A stretch of 64,000 nt of DNA from Hyphomicrobium denitrificans 1NES1 (GTDB taxonomy: Bacteria; Pseudomonadota; Alphaproteobacteria; Rhizobiales; Hyphomicrobiaceae). The stretch is from contig NC_021172.1 of the NCBI RefSeq assembly GCF_000230975.2, positions 2,232,001 through 2,296,000 on the forward strand, given 5' to 3'. The translations under genes were made by a program, and so were the position numbers. The notes beneath the pieces are model-generated. The model did no database searches. It saw only the letters and a program-made list of their open reading frames with translations, and was not told the origin of the DNA. Positions 40,300 to 49,382 of this stretch are shown here, piece by piece (position 1 is the stretch's first letter; each line of letters starts with the position of its first letter).

Positions 40300-40731
40300 T
40301 TAGGGTTTGGCTGTGCACGTTCCAGCATATTGGGCGAACATCGGCTGACCGAAGAGCCCAAAATGCCGCGAATGAACGGCCGGATACGTCCCCGTCGCCG
40401 AATCGCGGTCATAGATGGTGGTGAGATTCAGGAAGCCTTCGTTCACGACTTCCAGGAACGTGTTTGCGTTCAGCGCGCGCACAATCTTGAGCGTGTTGGC
40501 GGATTTGCCATCGAGGATGAGCGTTGCCGATTGCTTGTCGAGATCGATGTTACCGATTTCGAAGGCAAGGTCCTTCGGCGGCTCCGACCGGAATTTCCCC
40601 GCTTCGTACGTCCAGGAATATCCGGCGTTGAAATCGCAGGCAAAATGGGTCGGTCCACGCTCGTCAGCCCGCGACGTCGGGCCCGCCGCACCGACGACCA
40701 GCGCCAGCAGCGCCATGCGCACAATCGACAT
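40300..40731 (-). CDS. Exported protein, unknown
   Basis: 143 residues, signal peptide to about residue 22 (VVGAAGPTSRADE). Predicted beta-rich lipocalin-like mature part with FACDFNAGYSWTYEAGKF and a terminal Cys. GGAGGGAAA precedes the ATG. Not recognised. Possibly cotranscribed with the DUF1489 gene 75 bp downstream. Confidence 0.75.
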   Translation of the reverse strand: MSIVRMALLALVVGAAGPTSRADERGPTHFACDFNAGYSWTYEAGKFRSEPPKDLAFEIGNIDLDKQSATLILDGKSANTLKIVRALNANTFLEVVNEGFLNLTTIYDRDSATGTYPAVHSRHFGLFGQPMFAQYAGTCTAKP

Positions 40732-40926
40732 GGAGCGTTTCCCTCCGAAACGGGCGGCAGGACTGAGCCGCAGCTACTGCTCAAGATGCTCCTATTGAAA
40801 TCGAGGCGTGCAAGCAAGGCAAGTCTGGCAGCACGAAAGCGGCAATGCGTTGGCGTACGCCAAGTTTGCCATTAGCCCGCCCCGGAATCATGTTGAGATC
40901 GCTTTCAAGCGCTTATTGGAGGGCGA

Positions 40927-41430
40927 ATGCGTTTTCTCACTTCACTCAGCCTGATTGCCGTTGCCCTTCCTCTGACTCTGGCGGCGGGGACTGGTAGCTC
41001 GTCGATCATTGCCAGCGCCTATGCAAAAAGCTCGCGACACGACACCGGACACGGCGTGGGCTATCAAGCTCCGGTCGACGACAAAAAACTCAACTGCAAG
41101 CAGCTTTCCGGACGGGTCCAGGTTCTGATCCTGCAACTCCGTGGATACGGCGACCGGAAACAGGCGTCGGGCCTGTCGCGTGGCCTGCAGTCGGCTTTCT
41201 CCGCAACGGTCGGAACGACGGCCACCGGTGCCGATCCGGCAGGCCAGCATGCGGCGGATCTCCAGAGGCTCCAGGATTATAATCAGCGCCTCGTCGCGTC
41301 GGGTTGCAACAGCTACGACCTGGACTATGAGCTCAAGCAAAGCGATCCGCTGGTTTCGCCGGCCGCACGGATACCGCCGCCCAGGAAAGCCAAGGTACCA
41401 TCCGCTGCGCCTCAAAAGAAGCAACCCTGA
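40927..41430 (+). CDS. Exported protein, unknown
   Basis: 167 residues. GGAGGG precedes the ATG. Signal peptide (about 23-33 residues), then a helical domain LNCKQLSGRVQVLILQLRGY with a distal Cys (VASGCNSYDLDYEL) and a basic, Pro-rich tail. Not recognised. Confidence 0.72.
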   Translation: MRFLTSLSLIAVALPLTLAAGTGSSSIIASAYAKSSRHDTGHGVGYQAPVDDKKLNCKQLSGRVQVLILQLRGYGDRKQASGLSRGLQSAFSATVGTTATGADPAGQHAADLQRLQDYNQRLVASGCNSYDLDYELKQSDPLVSPAARIPPPRKAKVPSAAPQKKQP

Positions 41431-41525
41431 CCCGAACGGGCACGCAATCCGGGGGGTCCCTATGGCCAGAGATCTGGTCGCCAGCCTTGGCTGGCGTTCG
41501 CTGCATTTGGCTGTAGATTACCTGG

Positions 41526-42017
41526 ATGACCGAACAGAACGCCGACGAGGCTTTAACAGAGCGTGCAAACAGTTTTCCTTGGCCACCCGTCCTCCTGATC
41601 GTCTTGATCGCTGCGGCGGCGCTCGCAGCGCGCATGTGGCCACTTCCATGGCCGGGACTCAATGACAGCCCCGCACATTGGATCGGCCTCGGTTTCGGCC
41701 TTGCCGGAGTTGGTCTGATCGTCTGGGCCATCAGAACGCTTACTAAGAGCGGCACGACATATCTTCCTGCCGGAACCGCCAGCGTGCTCGTCACCACCGG
41801 ACCTTTCGTCCGTTTCCGAAACCCGATTTATCTCGGCGATGTGCTGGTACTGCTTGGAACCGCCGAAATCACCAAATCGATCTGGTTCGTCGTCGCGGCA
41901 CTGATCTTCGGGGTTCTGGTCACGATCCTGCAGATCCTGCCGGAGGAACGTCATCTCGAACGCCAATTCGGAGACGCGTACCTCGATTACAAAGCGCGGA
42001 CACGGCGCTGGATTTAA
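41526..42017 (+). CDS. Isoprenylcysteine methyltransferase-like membrane protein
   Basis: 163 residues with four to five membrane helices and the ICMT/PEMT signature: VTTGPFVRFRNPIYLGDVLV then ILPEERHLERQFGDAYLDYK. Bacterial members methylate small molecules or are uncharacterised. SAM binding is inferred from the RNPxY and EExxLxxxFGxxYxxY motifs. The start has no clear ribosome site. Confidence 0.9.
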   Translation: MTEQNADEALTERANSFPWPPVLLIVLIAAAALAARMWPLPWPGLNDSPAHWIGLGFGLAGVGLIVWAIRTLTKSGTTYLPAGTASVLVTTGPFVRFRNPIYLGDVLVLLGTAEITKSIWFVVAALIFGVLVTILQILPEERHLERQFGDAYLDYKARTRRWI

Positions 42018-42029
42018 TGCAGACTCCCG

Positions 42030-42713
42030 ATGAGCACCGACTATGCAGAAATGGAGCGGGACTTCGTCGCAAGCCTCAAAGAGGATACCGGCCGGGATCT
42101 GGCCGGCTGGATGGTTGCGATCAAGGAATGCGGTCATAGCGATCGCAATGCCATTATCGACTGGCTACGACATCAAGGATTTCAATTCTCCTGGGCTTCC
42201 TGGCTCGAGCGCATCCATCACAACGGCGGGCGGCTGATCTATGCCGACGACATCGGCAATGTTCCGCCGTCGGCACGTCTGAGGCCGCCGGATGTAACGG
42301 CGCACGATCCGCATCCCTTCCAAAACGTCCAGGGAGCGTCGCCGCCATCGATCGTGACGAAACCGGCGCCGCCTCGCCGCGACATCGAGCGATTGCTCGC
42401 CGATGCCAAGGGCTTACGCCCGCTTGCCGATCTCGTGCTGCGCGAAGTCGGTCGCACCGTTCCCGACGTCGCATTCCATGCCAAGGGCTCCTTTATCGCC
42501 ATCGGAGCACCGCAGACATTCGCCGCGCTCCTGCCCTCGCCCAAGGCGCTCCGCCTCTACGCGAATTTCGGGACGGCCGGCGTCCACCGCGCGGAGCCTG
42601 CCGACGCGGTTAACAAATCTGCTTCAACATTTCCCGACGTTCTCGTTCTCGACGATGCGCGAAGCATCGACGAGGATTTTCTGAGATTGATCCGGATTGC
42701 CGCGCGGCTGTAG
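42030..42713 (+). CDS. DUF4287/DUF5655-like protein
   Basis: 227 residues. The N-terminal 60 residues (TGRDLAGWMVAIKECGHSDR ... IDWLRHQGFQFSWASWLERI) follow the DUF4287 pattern, and the C-terminal half (LADLVLREVGRTVPDVAFHA, FIAIGAPQTFAALLPSPKAL) follows DUF5655. Such proteins are cytoplasmic and have no known reaction. It begins 12 bp after the methyltransferase-like gene. Confidence 0.75.
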   Translation: MSTDYAEMERDFVASLKEDTGRDLAGWMVAIKECGHSDRNAIIDWLRHQGFQFSWASWLERIHHNGGRLIYADDIGNVPPSARLRPPDVTAHDPHPFQNVQGASPPSIVTKPAPPRRDIERLLADAKGLRPLADLVLREVGRTVPDVAFHAKGSFIAIGAPQTFAALLPSPKALRLYANFGTAGVHRAEPADAVNKSASTFPDVLVLDDARSIDEDFLRLIRIAARL

Positions 42714-42817
42714 CTTTGCGGCGTTTCAATGCATTCTGATTTGTTGCATCAGCGATGCTGGCGTGCACCATTGATTCGCCAGAATTTTCAGCACCAGTAA
42801 AGCCGACGGAGGCGTCC

Positions 42818-44149
42818 ATGTCGGTTCCGCGACGGCCCGCGACGGCCCTGTGTTTCGCGCTTATTGCAATCTTGAGCGTTCCGACCGGCGCCGCCGCGCA
42901 GGCGGCCAAGCGCGACGCCATTGCCGATTGGCTGAAAGCCCGCGAAACAAGCACGCCGTCGCCGATCGATCCGGCGGCCAAGGGCACTGCTCTAAGCCCG
43001 GAAGCCGCCGCGGCCAAAGCTGCAGCGCAAGACCCGCGCGACGGTGATCCGCAATACGAGCAAGCCAAGGCACTGATGGCGGCGGTCGATGCAGTGCTCA
43101 AGGACGCCGCCGATACGCGTGCTGGCGCGAGCAAGCTCCCGAGCCGCGACGACTACATCATTCCGCCGTTCTGGAAAGAGACCCGCGAAGACCGCAACGC
43201 CAAGGTTCGCGACCTTCTCAATGCGGCGCTCGGCATCGTAACGAACGCGCCGGTCGTCGACGTCCAGAAGAAGCTCGATGTGCTGCACCACAACATCCGC
43301 GACATCGAAGACCAGAACGTCAAGCTGAAGGAAAAGCAGCTTGTCGCGCCGAAGGAGGCGAACTTCCCCGGTATCCTTACGGATACGGTCGATTCGATCG
43401 AAGCGCAGATCGAAGAAAACAACAAACGCATCGCCGCGAACCGCGACGAGATCAAAAAGGAAAAAGGGGAGATCGCAGCGGCGCTCAAAGCAGCTGGTGT
43501 CGAACTCCAGCCCGAACAGGTCGATCTGCTGCTCGACAGCGTGCTCTCAGGCGACCTTATCCGGCTCGTCGCGGTGTTTAACGCCGCCAAGATGATCGAC
43601 GGGCAACTCGCGAAGCTCATCGGCTCGACCGGCGACAACATGGGTGCGGCACGCCGCTATTTCGCGATGCATGCGGCTCTGTTCGCCATGCTCGTGCAGG
43701 CCCAGGATGCAACGATCGCCAAGATCGATACGCAGTATCTGCCGAAGCTCGAAGCCATCATCGCAGACATCGCGGCTGCGCGACGTCGGACGGCCGACCT
43801 CTTGAAAGCCGAGAATCGTCCGGATCAGCAACGGGCACTCGAATCGAATCGCGACAGCCAGAAAATTGCCGATGACGCCGCGCAAAGCTACCGGCGCTAT
43901 CTGCAGCAACAACGCGAACAGATCGCAAAAGCGCGGCTCAAGGCGTCGTACGACCTGAAAATCGCCGACAATACTTACGAAACGGTCGAAGCCAGCGTTC
44001 AGCTTCGCGACCTGATGCGTGAAAGCTCCGCATCGTTCGAGGCTATTCAAAAGCTCGAATCACCAAGCCTCGAGCAGATCTTCAAAAGCGACGAGTTGCG
44101 CAAGGAATTCGAGGATCTGACCCGCAAGCTCGATGCGCCAGCGAGTTGA
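42818..44149 (+). CDS. Exported coiled-coil protein, unknown
   Basis: 443 residues from the ATG at 42818 (GGAGG upstream). Signal peptide to about residue 28 (TGAAAQA). Almost entirely helical, rich in Ala, Lys, Asp and Glu, with long heptad-like stretches at about 150-250 (QKKLDVLHHNIRDIEDQNVK) and 330-440. No motif recognised. A periplasmic scaffold is a guess. Confidence 0.78.
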   Translation: MSVPRRPATALCFALIAILSVPTGAAAQAAKRDAIADWLKARETSTPSPIDPAAKGTALSPEAAAAKAAAQDPRDGDPQYEQAKALMAAVDAVLKDAADTRAGASKLPSRDDYIIPPFWKETREDRNAKVRDLLNAALGIVTNAPVVDVQKKLDVLHHNIRDIEDQNVKLKEKQLVAPKEANFPGILTDTVDSIEAQIEENNKRIAANRDEIKKEKGEIAAALKAAGVELQPEQVDLLLDSVLSGDLIRLVAVFNAAKMIDGQLAKLIGSTGDNMGAARRYFAMHAALFAMLVQAQDATIAKIDTQYLPKLEAIIADIAAARRRTADLLKAENRPDQQRALESNRDSQKIADDAAQSYRRYLQQQREQIAKARLKASYDLKIADNTYETVEASVQLRDLMRESSASFEAIQKLESPSLEQIFKSDELRKEFEDLTRKLDAPAS

Positions 44150-44252
44150 AGCGGTATCAACACCCGCCCGGTCGTTGGGCTTCTGTTTGCGGCGCGCATC
44201 GACTATGTTCGTGGCGAGAACTAGTGCGATAGTTCCGAAAGCGGGCACTTCG

Positions 44253-45215
44253 ATGATGGCATTTCACGGACGCATTCCAGAGAGCGCTGCGGCGACGAAG
44301 ACGTTTGACGCGCTTCGGATCGAGGGTCGCGTTCTGACGACCCCATCGCGCACCATCCCTATCGCGAACATCTCGACCATCACCGTCGGCACCCATGTCC
44401 CGCCGAAGCCTGTCATCCTCTATTGGGGTCTCGCGGTACTTTTTCTGGTGATGACTTTCGGATCAATGCGGCCGGATCTGTCGTTCGGCCCCCTGGCACC
44501 AACGGGAGCCAGCGTCGTCCTCGGTTTCATTACGCTCGCCTTTGCGGGTCTCGCGTTAAGGCCGCAAGACAAGACGCCGTACCTGCTGATCTCGTCGAAC
44601 GATGGCGTGCTGTCGCGCTTCACCGCTCCCGACAGAGCGATCCTCAATGAAGTTCGCGGCATTCTGACCGAGAAGATCAATCGGGGAGATGACTCGTTGG
44701 TTTTCTCGATTAATTTTGAAAACGGGCAGATCGAGAACCTCGCAACGGGCATGACCAGCCTTCCCTCACAACGCAGCTCCAACGGGGCTTCGCACGCACA
44801 GGCCGCTGTAGCCGCACCTGCCGAGCGGATTTCGACACAGAATGGCGTTCCACGTACGCGGCCGCCGGTTCCCGATACGCCTCGCGGCGCACCGCGACAG
44901 ATCCGGACGCAGCCAGCCCTGCCCTCGCCTGTTAACGGGGCCTCGCCGACAGCCAGCACATTCGTCGACTACAGCACGGTGCTCTCCGCAATCGTTGAAA
45001 TGCACCGCTTCTATGCGCGTCAGCCAAACACGCAGCATCTCGAACAACGGCTCTCCGAACTCGAATTGTTGATGCGCGCGGGAACGCCAACGCCCACGCA
45101 AAAGGCGCGCTTGCGAGAGCTTTCGAACGACATGTCGCAAATTCTGCAAGCCTACCCGCAGGCAGTCGAACTCTTCGACCATATCGGTAGCCTGCTTCCT
45201 GGTGGGCCGCACTAG
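44253..45215 (+). CDS. Membrane protein with PH-like domain (DUF6232-like)
   Basis: 320 residues from the ATG at 44253; an ATG at 44205 is also possible. The N-terminal part (FDALRIEGRVLTTPSRTIPI) is followed by two adjacent membrane helices (about 55-75 and 85-102) and a short cytosolic strand-rich segment, the layout of DUF6232 proteins. The C-terminal third (after a Pro-rich linker) is helical with HLEQRLSELELLMRAG. Function unknown. Confidence 0.7.
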   Translation: MMAFHGRIPESAAATKTFDALRIEGRVLTTPSRTIPIANISTITVGTHVPPKPVILYWGLAVLFLVMTFGSMRPDLSFGPLAPTGASVVLGFITLAFAGLALRPQDKTPYLLISSNDGVLSRFTAPDRAILNEVRGILTEKINRGDDSLVFSINFENGQIENLATGMTSLPSQRSSNGASHAQAAVAAPAERISTQNGVPRTRPPVPDTPRGAPRQIRTQPALPSPVNGASPTASTFVDYSTVLSAIVEMHRFYARQPNTQHLEQRLSELELLMRAGTPTPTQKARLRELSNDMSQILQAYPQAVELFDHIGSLLPGGPH

Positions 45216-45424
45216 CGCCCTCGACATTCGGAGCGACCGCGGGTGCAGGCTGTCGCGTCCTCTTGGCTCATTATCCTGCGGCGTATCTGACGCACCTGTC
45301 ACACGTCGCGGCTATTGGGTCACAGGGCAGGGCGGGATAGCGGCGAAAGTGCCTTGCGTTTGTTGAACGTTCATATTCGCCCCCCTACAAGTCCCCGGTT
45401 CAGACGGGAAACAAGTAGGAACAC

Positions 45425-46489
45425 ATGCGGCAAGCTTCCCTGCACGTCCTGGCCGTTGCGGCGCTGCTATCTGTGGCGGCCATTCCCCCACTTTACGCCG
45501 AGATAGAACCAGGCGGCGCGGTCAAGGCCGATACCTGCGCGGATGATGGGAAGACGCTCGGCGTGTCGCGAACTGTCGAAGTCGACACGAATGGTGGCGC
45601 CAACATCGGCGGCGACCGGAAGAACGCCACGCACTTTCTGAATGACGGCGAAGTCGTGCTGACGTTCGACGATGGTCCGGCGAAAGCCAGTACGAGAGCC
45701 ATTCTGAAGGCGCTTGCCGATCAGTGCACGAAGGCAACGTTCTTCATGGTCGGACAGATGGCGCTCTCGGACCCTGCAATGGTTCGCGAGGTTGCCGCGG
45801 GCGGAAATACGATCGGAACCCATACCTGGTCGCACAAGAACATGCGTTTCGCCAATGCCAAAGCTCTCGACCAGCAGATCGAAAGCGCCATTTCGACGGT
45901 ATCGAAAGCAAACGGAGCACCGATCGCACCTCTCTTTCGCTTCCCCTATCTCAGTTCCAGCCGTCAGGCCGATGCTTATCTTGAGAGCCGGAATATCGGT
46001 GCCGTCTGGGTCGACGTCGACTCGAAGGACTACCTGACGCGCGATCCCGAAGTCGTCAAAAAGCGCATCCTCGCGCAACTCGCGACGACCAAGAAGGGCA
46101 TTATCCTGATGCACGACATCCACGCCTGGACCGCCACGATGCTGCCGGGCTTACTTGCCGAACTTCACGACAAAGGTTTCAAGGTCGTGCACATGGTCGC
46201 GAAAGCGCCGGTCGAGACTATCGCATCCTACGATGCCGCAGCAGAGAAGGCGATCGCAGCCAAGACCGCCGCCAAGGCCGCCGATCCGATGGCACAGCGT
46301 TCGCTCGTGTGGACGATGACGCCGCCACCTTCGGCAAAGCACAAGGTGTGGAAGCACGTCAAAAAGGTTCAGGCCAAGCCGTCGATTGTCGAAGGAACAC
46401 CCACGACGTCGCCCGCTCCGTCTGCAGACCGGAATTCCGGCAAAACGAAAGACGAAAATCAGCTCTGGCAGTTCAACCTTTTCAACTGA
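45425..46489 (+). CDS. Polysaccharide deacetylase (NodB homology)
   Basis: 354 residues. Signal peptide to about residue 25. NodB-like domain at about 75-260: catalytic VVLTFDDGPAKAST (Asp pair), metal His pair in IGTHTWSHKNM, FRFPYLSSSRQ, and late motif GIILMHDIHAWT. It removes N- or O-acetyl groups from a glycan, perhaps peptidoglycan. The C-terminal 90 residues are a Lys/Pro/Ser-rich tail. TAGGA precedes the ATG. Confidence 0.92.
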   Translation: MRQASLHVLAVAALLSVAAIPPLYAEIEPGGAVKADTCADDGKTLGVSRTVEVDTNGGANIGGDRKNATHFLNDGEVVLTFDDGPAKASTRAILKALADQCTKATFFMVGQMALSDPAMVREVAAGGNTIGTHTWSHKNMRFANAKALDQQIESAISTVSKANGAPIAPLFRFPYLSSSRQADAYLESRNIGAVWVDVDSKDYLTRDPEVVKKRILAQLATTKKGIILMHDIHAWTATMLPGLLAELHDKGFKVVHMVAKAPVETIASYDAAAEKAIAAKTAAKAADPMAQRSLVWTMTPPPSAKHKVWKHVKKVQAKPSIVEGTPTTSPAPSADRNSGKTKDENQLWQFNLFN

Positions 46490-46727
46490 GGGTCAGCATC
46501 GGCGAACTGAGCGGTCGCGCGCCATCATCGTAACGGCGATTTGTTGCGCGGGGATATTCGCCATCGAGCGGCCAACTCGCGTGACGGGTACCAACAATCG
46601 TGGCTTCCCACACTCTCATAAAGGCGCGCGAATGGCTGCGCGAAAGCGCTCAAACCGCCCTTAGAGGGACTGATGAGACCTGGAAGGCGGGGGGCTTCCG
46701 GGATGACCAATGGCCTGGCGAGCCATT

Positions 46728-46814
46728 TGGTGCGGTTGAAAGGACTCGAACCTTCACGCCGTTTCCAGCGCTACCACCTCAAGGTAGTGCGTCTACCAAT
46801 TCCGCCACAACCGC
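46728..46814 (-). tRNA. tRNA-Leu (GAG)
   Basis: Minus strand begins GCGGTTGTGGCGGAATTGG. The acceptor stem GCGGTTG pairs with CAACCGC; anticodon arm CTACC-TTGAGGT-GGTAG gives anticodon GAG; a long variable arm (class II) and TTCGAGTCC T-loop follow. The 3' ACCA is encoded. The overlapping open frames on the plus strand are spurious. The flanks (46490-46727 and 46815-47064) show nothing further. Confidence 0.97.
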
Positions 46815-47064
46815 ATGCCGGACCCTTGGACCCGGCTATCGCAAAGATCGGAGCCACCGAAGCGGTTCCATCCGCGAAGACGCCGACGTAACAGAGCGAT
46901 CTGGCGAACGCAAGCGCCAGATTGGCTTTACAGCGCTTCCTAACGACATACGCTCACGAATGGGGACCGGCAAATGGCTCACGCGCCGTAATCAGGAGCG
47001 TACATTCTTCCGGACATACCAAAGCAGACTGGCGATCGATCTCTGACTGCCATAAATAATAACT

Positions 47065-47808
47065 ATGTTTATTGGCGATTCCATCGCCGGCTCCGGCCCC
47101 GTGCCCGCAGTTGATTGGGCGATCAGCGATCGTCCAATTGAATATCCTTTTGCGCTTGAGGTCATGCGCAGGCGTGCTGCGGCAATCCGCGACAACCGGT
47201 CTCGCGAGCTCATCTGGCTGCTGGAGCACCCCCCGCTCTACACGGGCGGCACCGGAGCGAAAGACGCTGATCTTCTCAATGCCTCGGCGCTACCGACCTA
47301 TCGCACGGGTCGCGGAGGCCAGTTCACCTATCATGGGCCGGGCCAGAGGGTCGTCTATGTGATGCTCGACCTCAGGGCGCGGGGTTTCGACATTCGCGCG
47401 TTCGTAACTCAGCTCGAAGCTTGGGTGGTCGGCGCCCTGGCTCAGTTCAACGTCACCGGCGAGACGCGGCGGGATCGGGTTGGCGTCTGGGTCAAGAGGC
47501 CGTCAGCGACCGGAGTTGTCGAAGAGAAGATTGCGGCCATCGGTCTGCGCGTCAGTCGCGGGGTCTCGAGTCATGGCTTGAGCATCAACGTCGATCCGGA
47601 CCTCTCCCACTACGGCGGAATCGTTCCATGCGGCATCCGCGATTACGGTGTCACCAGCCTGGCGAGCCTGGGCTTGCCGGTGACATATTATGATGTCGAC
47701 GTTGCACTGAGGACAAATTTCGAGCGCGCGTTCGGGGCGACGAAGCGCGTCGAGCCGCCAGAGACCGACACCGGGCATGCCGGCGCGGGGGATTCACTAA
47801 GCTGCTGA
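47065..47808 (+). CDS. lipB: Lipoyl(octanoyl) transferase
   Basis: 247 residues. Moves octanoyl from ACP to the lipoyl domains of 2-oxoacid dehydrogenases and GcvH. Motifs: [60 protein letters not shown] (catalytic Lys), [13 protein letters not shown] (catalytic Cys). No clear ribosome site, but the start fits the family. Confidence 0.96.
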   Translation: MFIGDSIAGSGPVPAVDWAISDRPIEYPFALEVMRRRAAAIRDNRSRELIWLLEHPPLYTGGTGAKDADLLNASALPTYRTGRGGQFTYHGPGQRVVYVMLDLRARGFDIRAFVTQLEAWVVGALAQFNVTGETRRDRVGVWVKRPSATGVVEEKIAAIGLRVSRGVSSHGLSINVDPDLSHYGGIVPCGIRDYGVTSLASLGLPVTYYDVDVALRTNFERAFGATKRVEPPETDTGHAGAGDSLSC

Positions 47809-47821
47809 ACTGAGAAAAGAA

Positions 47822-47860
47822 AAGGCGCCTGCATCCTATGGGATACAAGCGCCCGATGCA
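47822..47860 (-). terminator. Terminator facing the minus-strand gene
   Basis: Minus strand GGCGCTTGTATCC-CATA-GGATGCAGGCGCC forms a stem of 11 pairs with two mismatches, followed by TTTTCTTTTCT. It lies 20-55 bp after the stop of the exported protein gene and just past lipB on the opposite strand. Confidence 0.78.
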
Positions 47861-47878
47861 CTTGCCGCAATCTTCTCT

Positions 47879-48253
47879 CTAGTTATTTCGATCTCCGTTA
47901 TTCGAGGCGCTGCCACCGGTCGGCGCTACCTCGCTATTCGAAGAATCGTAATAGAGAAAACCCCCTTCGACTGAGACGCTTTCCGAGCCTTGAAGCTCGT
48001 ACTCGTCTTTCGAATTGTCGTTGAGGCGGATGATGCAGCCCTTCCGACAGACCCCATCGATAACCTTGCCGGTCGGCAAAACCTCGTCTTGGCGAGAGGA
48101 GCCCTCAGTGATGGTGAGCTTGACGTCCTTATCACTGCGGTTGGTAATCGTGGCTGCGGAAGCAGCCGAGGTCATAAGAAGAGCTGCGATCGTGCGAACC
48201 GTATGAGCCGGAAGGTCGGTACGGCCGCTCCTGCGATCACGGCAGAAAGTCAT
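47879..48253 (-). CDS. Exported protein, unknown, coupled to the Lys/Ala peptide
   Basis: 124 residues. The hydrophobic stretch TIAALLMTSAASAA at 21-34 acts as a signal sequence after an unusually long basic start. The mature part (ATITNRSDKDVKLTITEGSS) has two Cys (DGVCRKGC) and a Gly/Asn tail. Its ATG overlaps the TAA of the upstream 23-codon gene (TAATG), so translation may be coupled. Not recognised. Confidence 0.7.
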   Translation of the reverse strand: MTFCRDRRSGRTDLPAHTVRTIAALLMTSAASAATITNRSDKDVKLTITEGSSRQDEVLPTGKVIDGVCRKGCIIRLNDNSKDEYELQGSESVSVEGGFLYYDSSNSEVAPTGGSASNNGDRNN

Positions 48254-48324
48254 TACTTCTTTTTCTTCTTAGCTGCCTTTTTGGCAGGAGCTTTCTTGGC
48301 GGCTTTCTTTGCAGCTTTAGCCAT
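48253..48324 (-). CDS. 23-residue Lys/Ala-rich histone-H1-like peptide
   Basis: Reads MAKAAKKAAKKAPAKKAAKK then two Lys and TAA. Eleven Lys and nine Ala in 23 codons, matching the repeated AAKKA/PAKKA pattern of histone H1 tails and bacterial Hc1-like proteins. AAGGA lies ten nt upstream. Nucleic-acid binding is inferred from composition only. Start and stop are clear, and its stop overlaps the next start. Confidence 0.65.
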   Translation of the reverse strand: MAKAAKKAAKKAPAKKAAKKKKK

Positions 48325-48449
48325 TTTAGATCGTCCTTCCGTTTTAATCGTAGACAGACGAGTGCGCCTGTCGACCCGACTCGAGTCGAGTCATTTTGAC
48401 ATTGATAAACTTCAAGACAATGCACAAACGAAATTTGATGTTTGGTGAT

Positions 48450-48464
48450 ATCGAAAATGTCGAT
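48450..48464. promoter_or_regulatory. Possible LysR-type operator
   Basis: ATCGAAAATGTCGAT is an interrupted inverted repeat (ATCGA-N5-TCGAT) 38 bp before the LysR start, with the T-N11-A form typical of LysR boxes. It lies between divergent genes, as expected for a LysR target. Another palindrome, CGACTCGAGTCG, lies at 48377-48388. Confidence 0.4.
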
Positions 48465-48501
48465 AGATGAGTTTTTATCTCAGATGTGAAGTTCGAACCC
48501 G

Positions 48502-49350
48502 ATGGACGTCAATCTCGCTCGCACATTTCTGATTGTTGCTGAGACGGGCAGCTTCGTCGATGCCGCGCGCAAGCTCAACATTACCCAGTCGACCGTCTCT
48601 GCGCGAATCAAAGGTCTCGAAGAGCTGCTCGGGCGACCACTCTTTACGCGCTCGAAATCCGGCGTCGAGCTGACGGCAGCAGGGGAGCTGTTTCAGAAGC
48701 ATGCGCTGGCGCTCGTGCGCGTCTGGCAGCAGGCGCAGCTTCAAGTTTCCCTTGCAGATCAGCACCCGGAGCACATTTCGGTCGGGGCACCGCTCAGTTT
48801 ATGGAGTGGATTCCTGCTAAAATGGGCATCAGGGCTGAGAGTACAGATCCCTGGCATTGCGGTTTCGGCAACGGCCAGCGCCTCGGCACAGTTGAGCCAG
48901 CGTCTGATCGAGGGGACGCTGGATCTCGCCGTCATGTATCGCCCGTCGCTACCTCCGGGCCTCACAATCGAACATCTGTTCGATGAGGAATTCGTCCTCA
49001 TATCGTCCGCGAAAACCGGCGGACGACGCACGGTCAGCGATTATCTGCTTGTCGATTGGGGAATCGATTTCGTGCAGGACCATGCTGCGGCTTTCCCCGA
49101 GCACGCGAATCCCGCCATCAGCCTCGATCTCGGGCCGATGGGGCTCGATTACCTGCTTGCCAATGAATGTTCCGGCTATTTTCCGGTCCGCATGGTGAGA
49201 AAACTCATCGCACGTGGCCGGGTAAGGGAGCCGAAACGGGCCCGCAAGTTCGTTTATCCCGTCTACATGGTCTATCCGGAGACCCGGAACGAGGAAGCCT
49301 TTGAACCAATCCTCCGCGGGCTGCGGCGCGCCGCAGCCAAGTTCAATTAG
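48502..49350 (+). CDS. LysR-family transcriptional regulator
   Basis: 282 residues. N-terminal winged helix (about 1-60: ARTFLIVAETGSFVDAARKL then NITQSTVSARIKGLEELLG) and a substrate-binding domain (about 88-275). Divergent from the Lys/Ala peptide and exported protein genes, and convergent with pccA. Target and effector unknown. Confidence 0.93.
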   Translation: MDVNLARTFLIVAETGSFVDAARKLNITQSTVSARIKGLEELLGRPLFTRSKSGVELTAAGELFQKHALALVRVWQQAQLQVSLADQHPEHISVGAPLSLWSGFLLKWASGLRVQIPGIAVSATASASAQLSQRLIEGTLDLAVMYRPSLPPGLTIEHLFDEEFVLISSAKTGGRRTVSDYLLVDWGIDFVQDHAAAFPEHANPAISLDLGPMGLDYLLANECSGYFPVRMVRKLIARGRVREPKRARKFVYPVYMVYPETRNEEAFEPILRGLRRAAAKFN

Positions 49351-49382
49351 CTGCAGACGAGACTGCTGACCGGCGTTTATTT

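Noticed and set aside
46600..47046. 148-codon open frame on the plus strand
   Set aside because: It covers tRNA-Leu on the other strand and lacks a ribosome site or protein-like composition.
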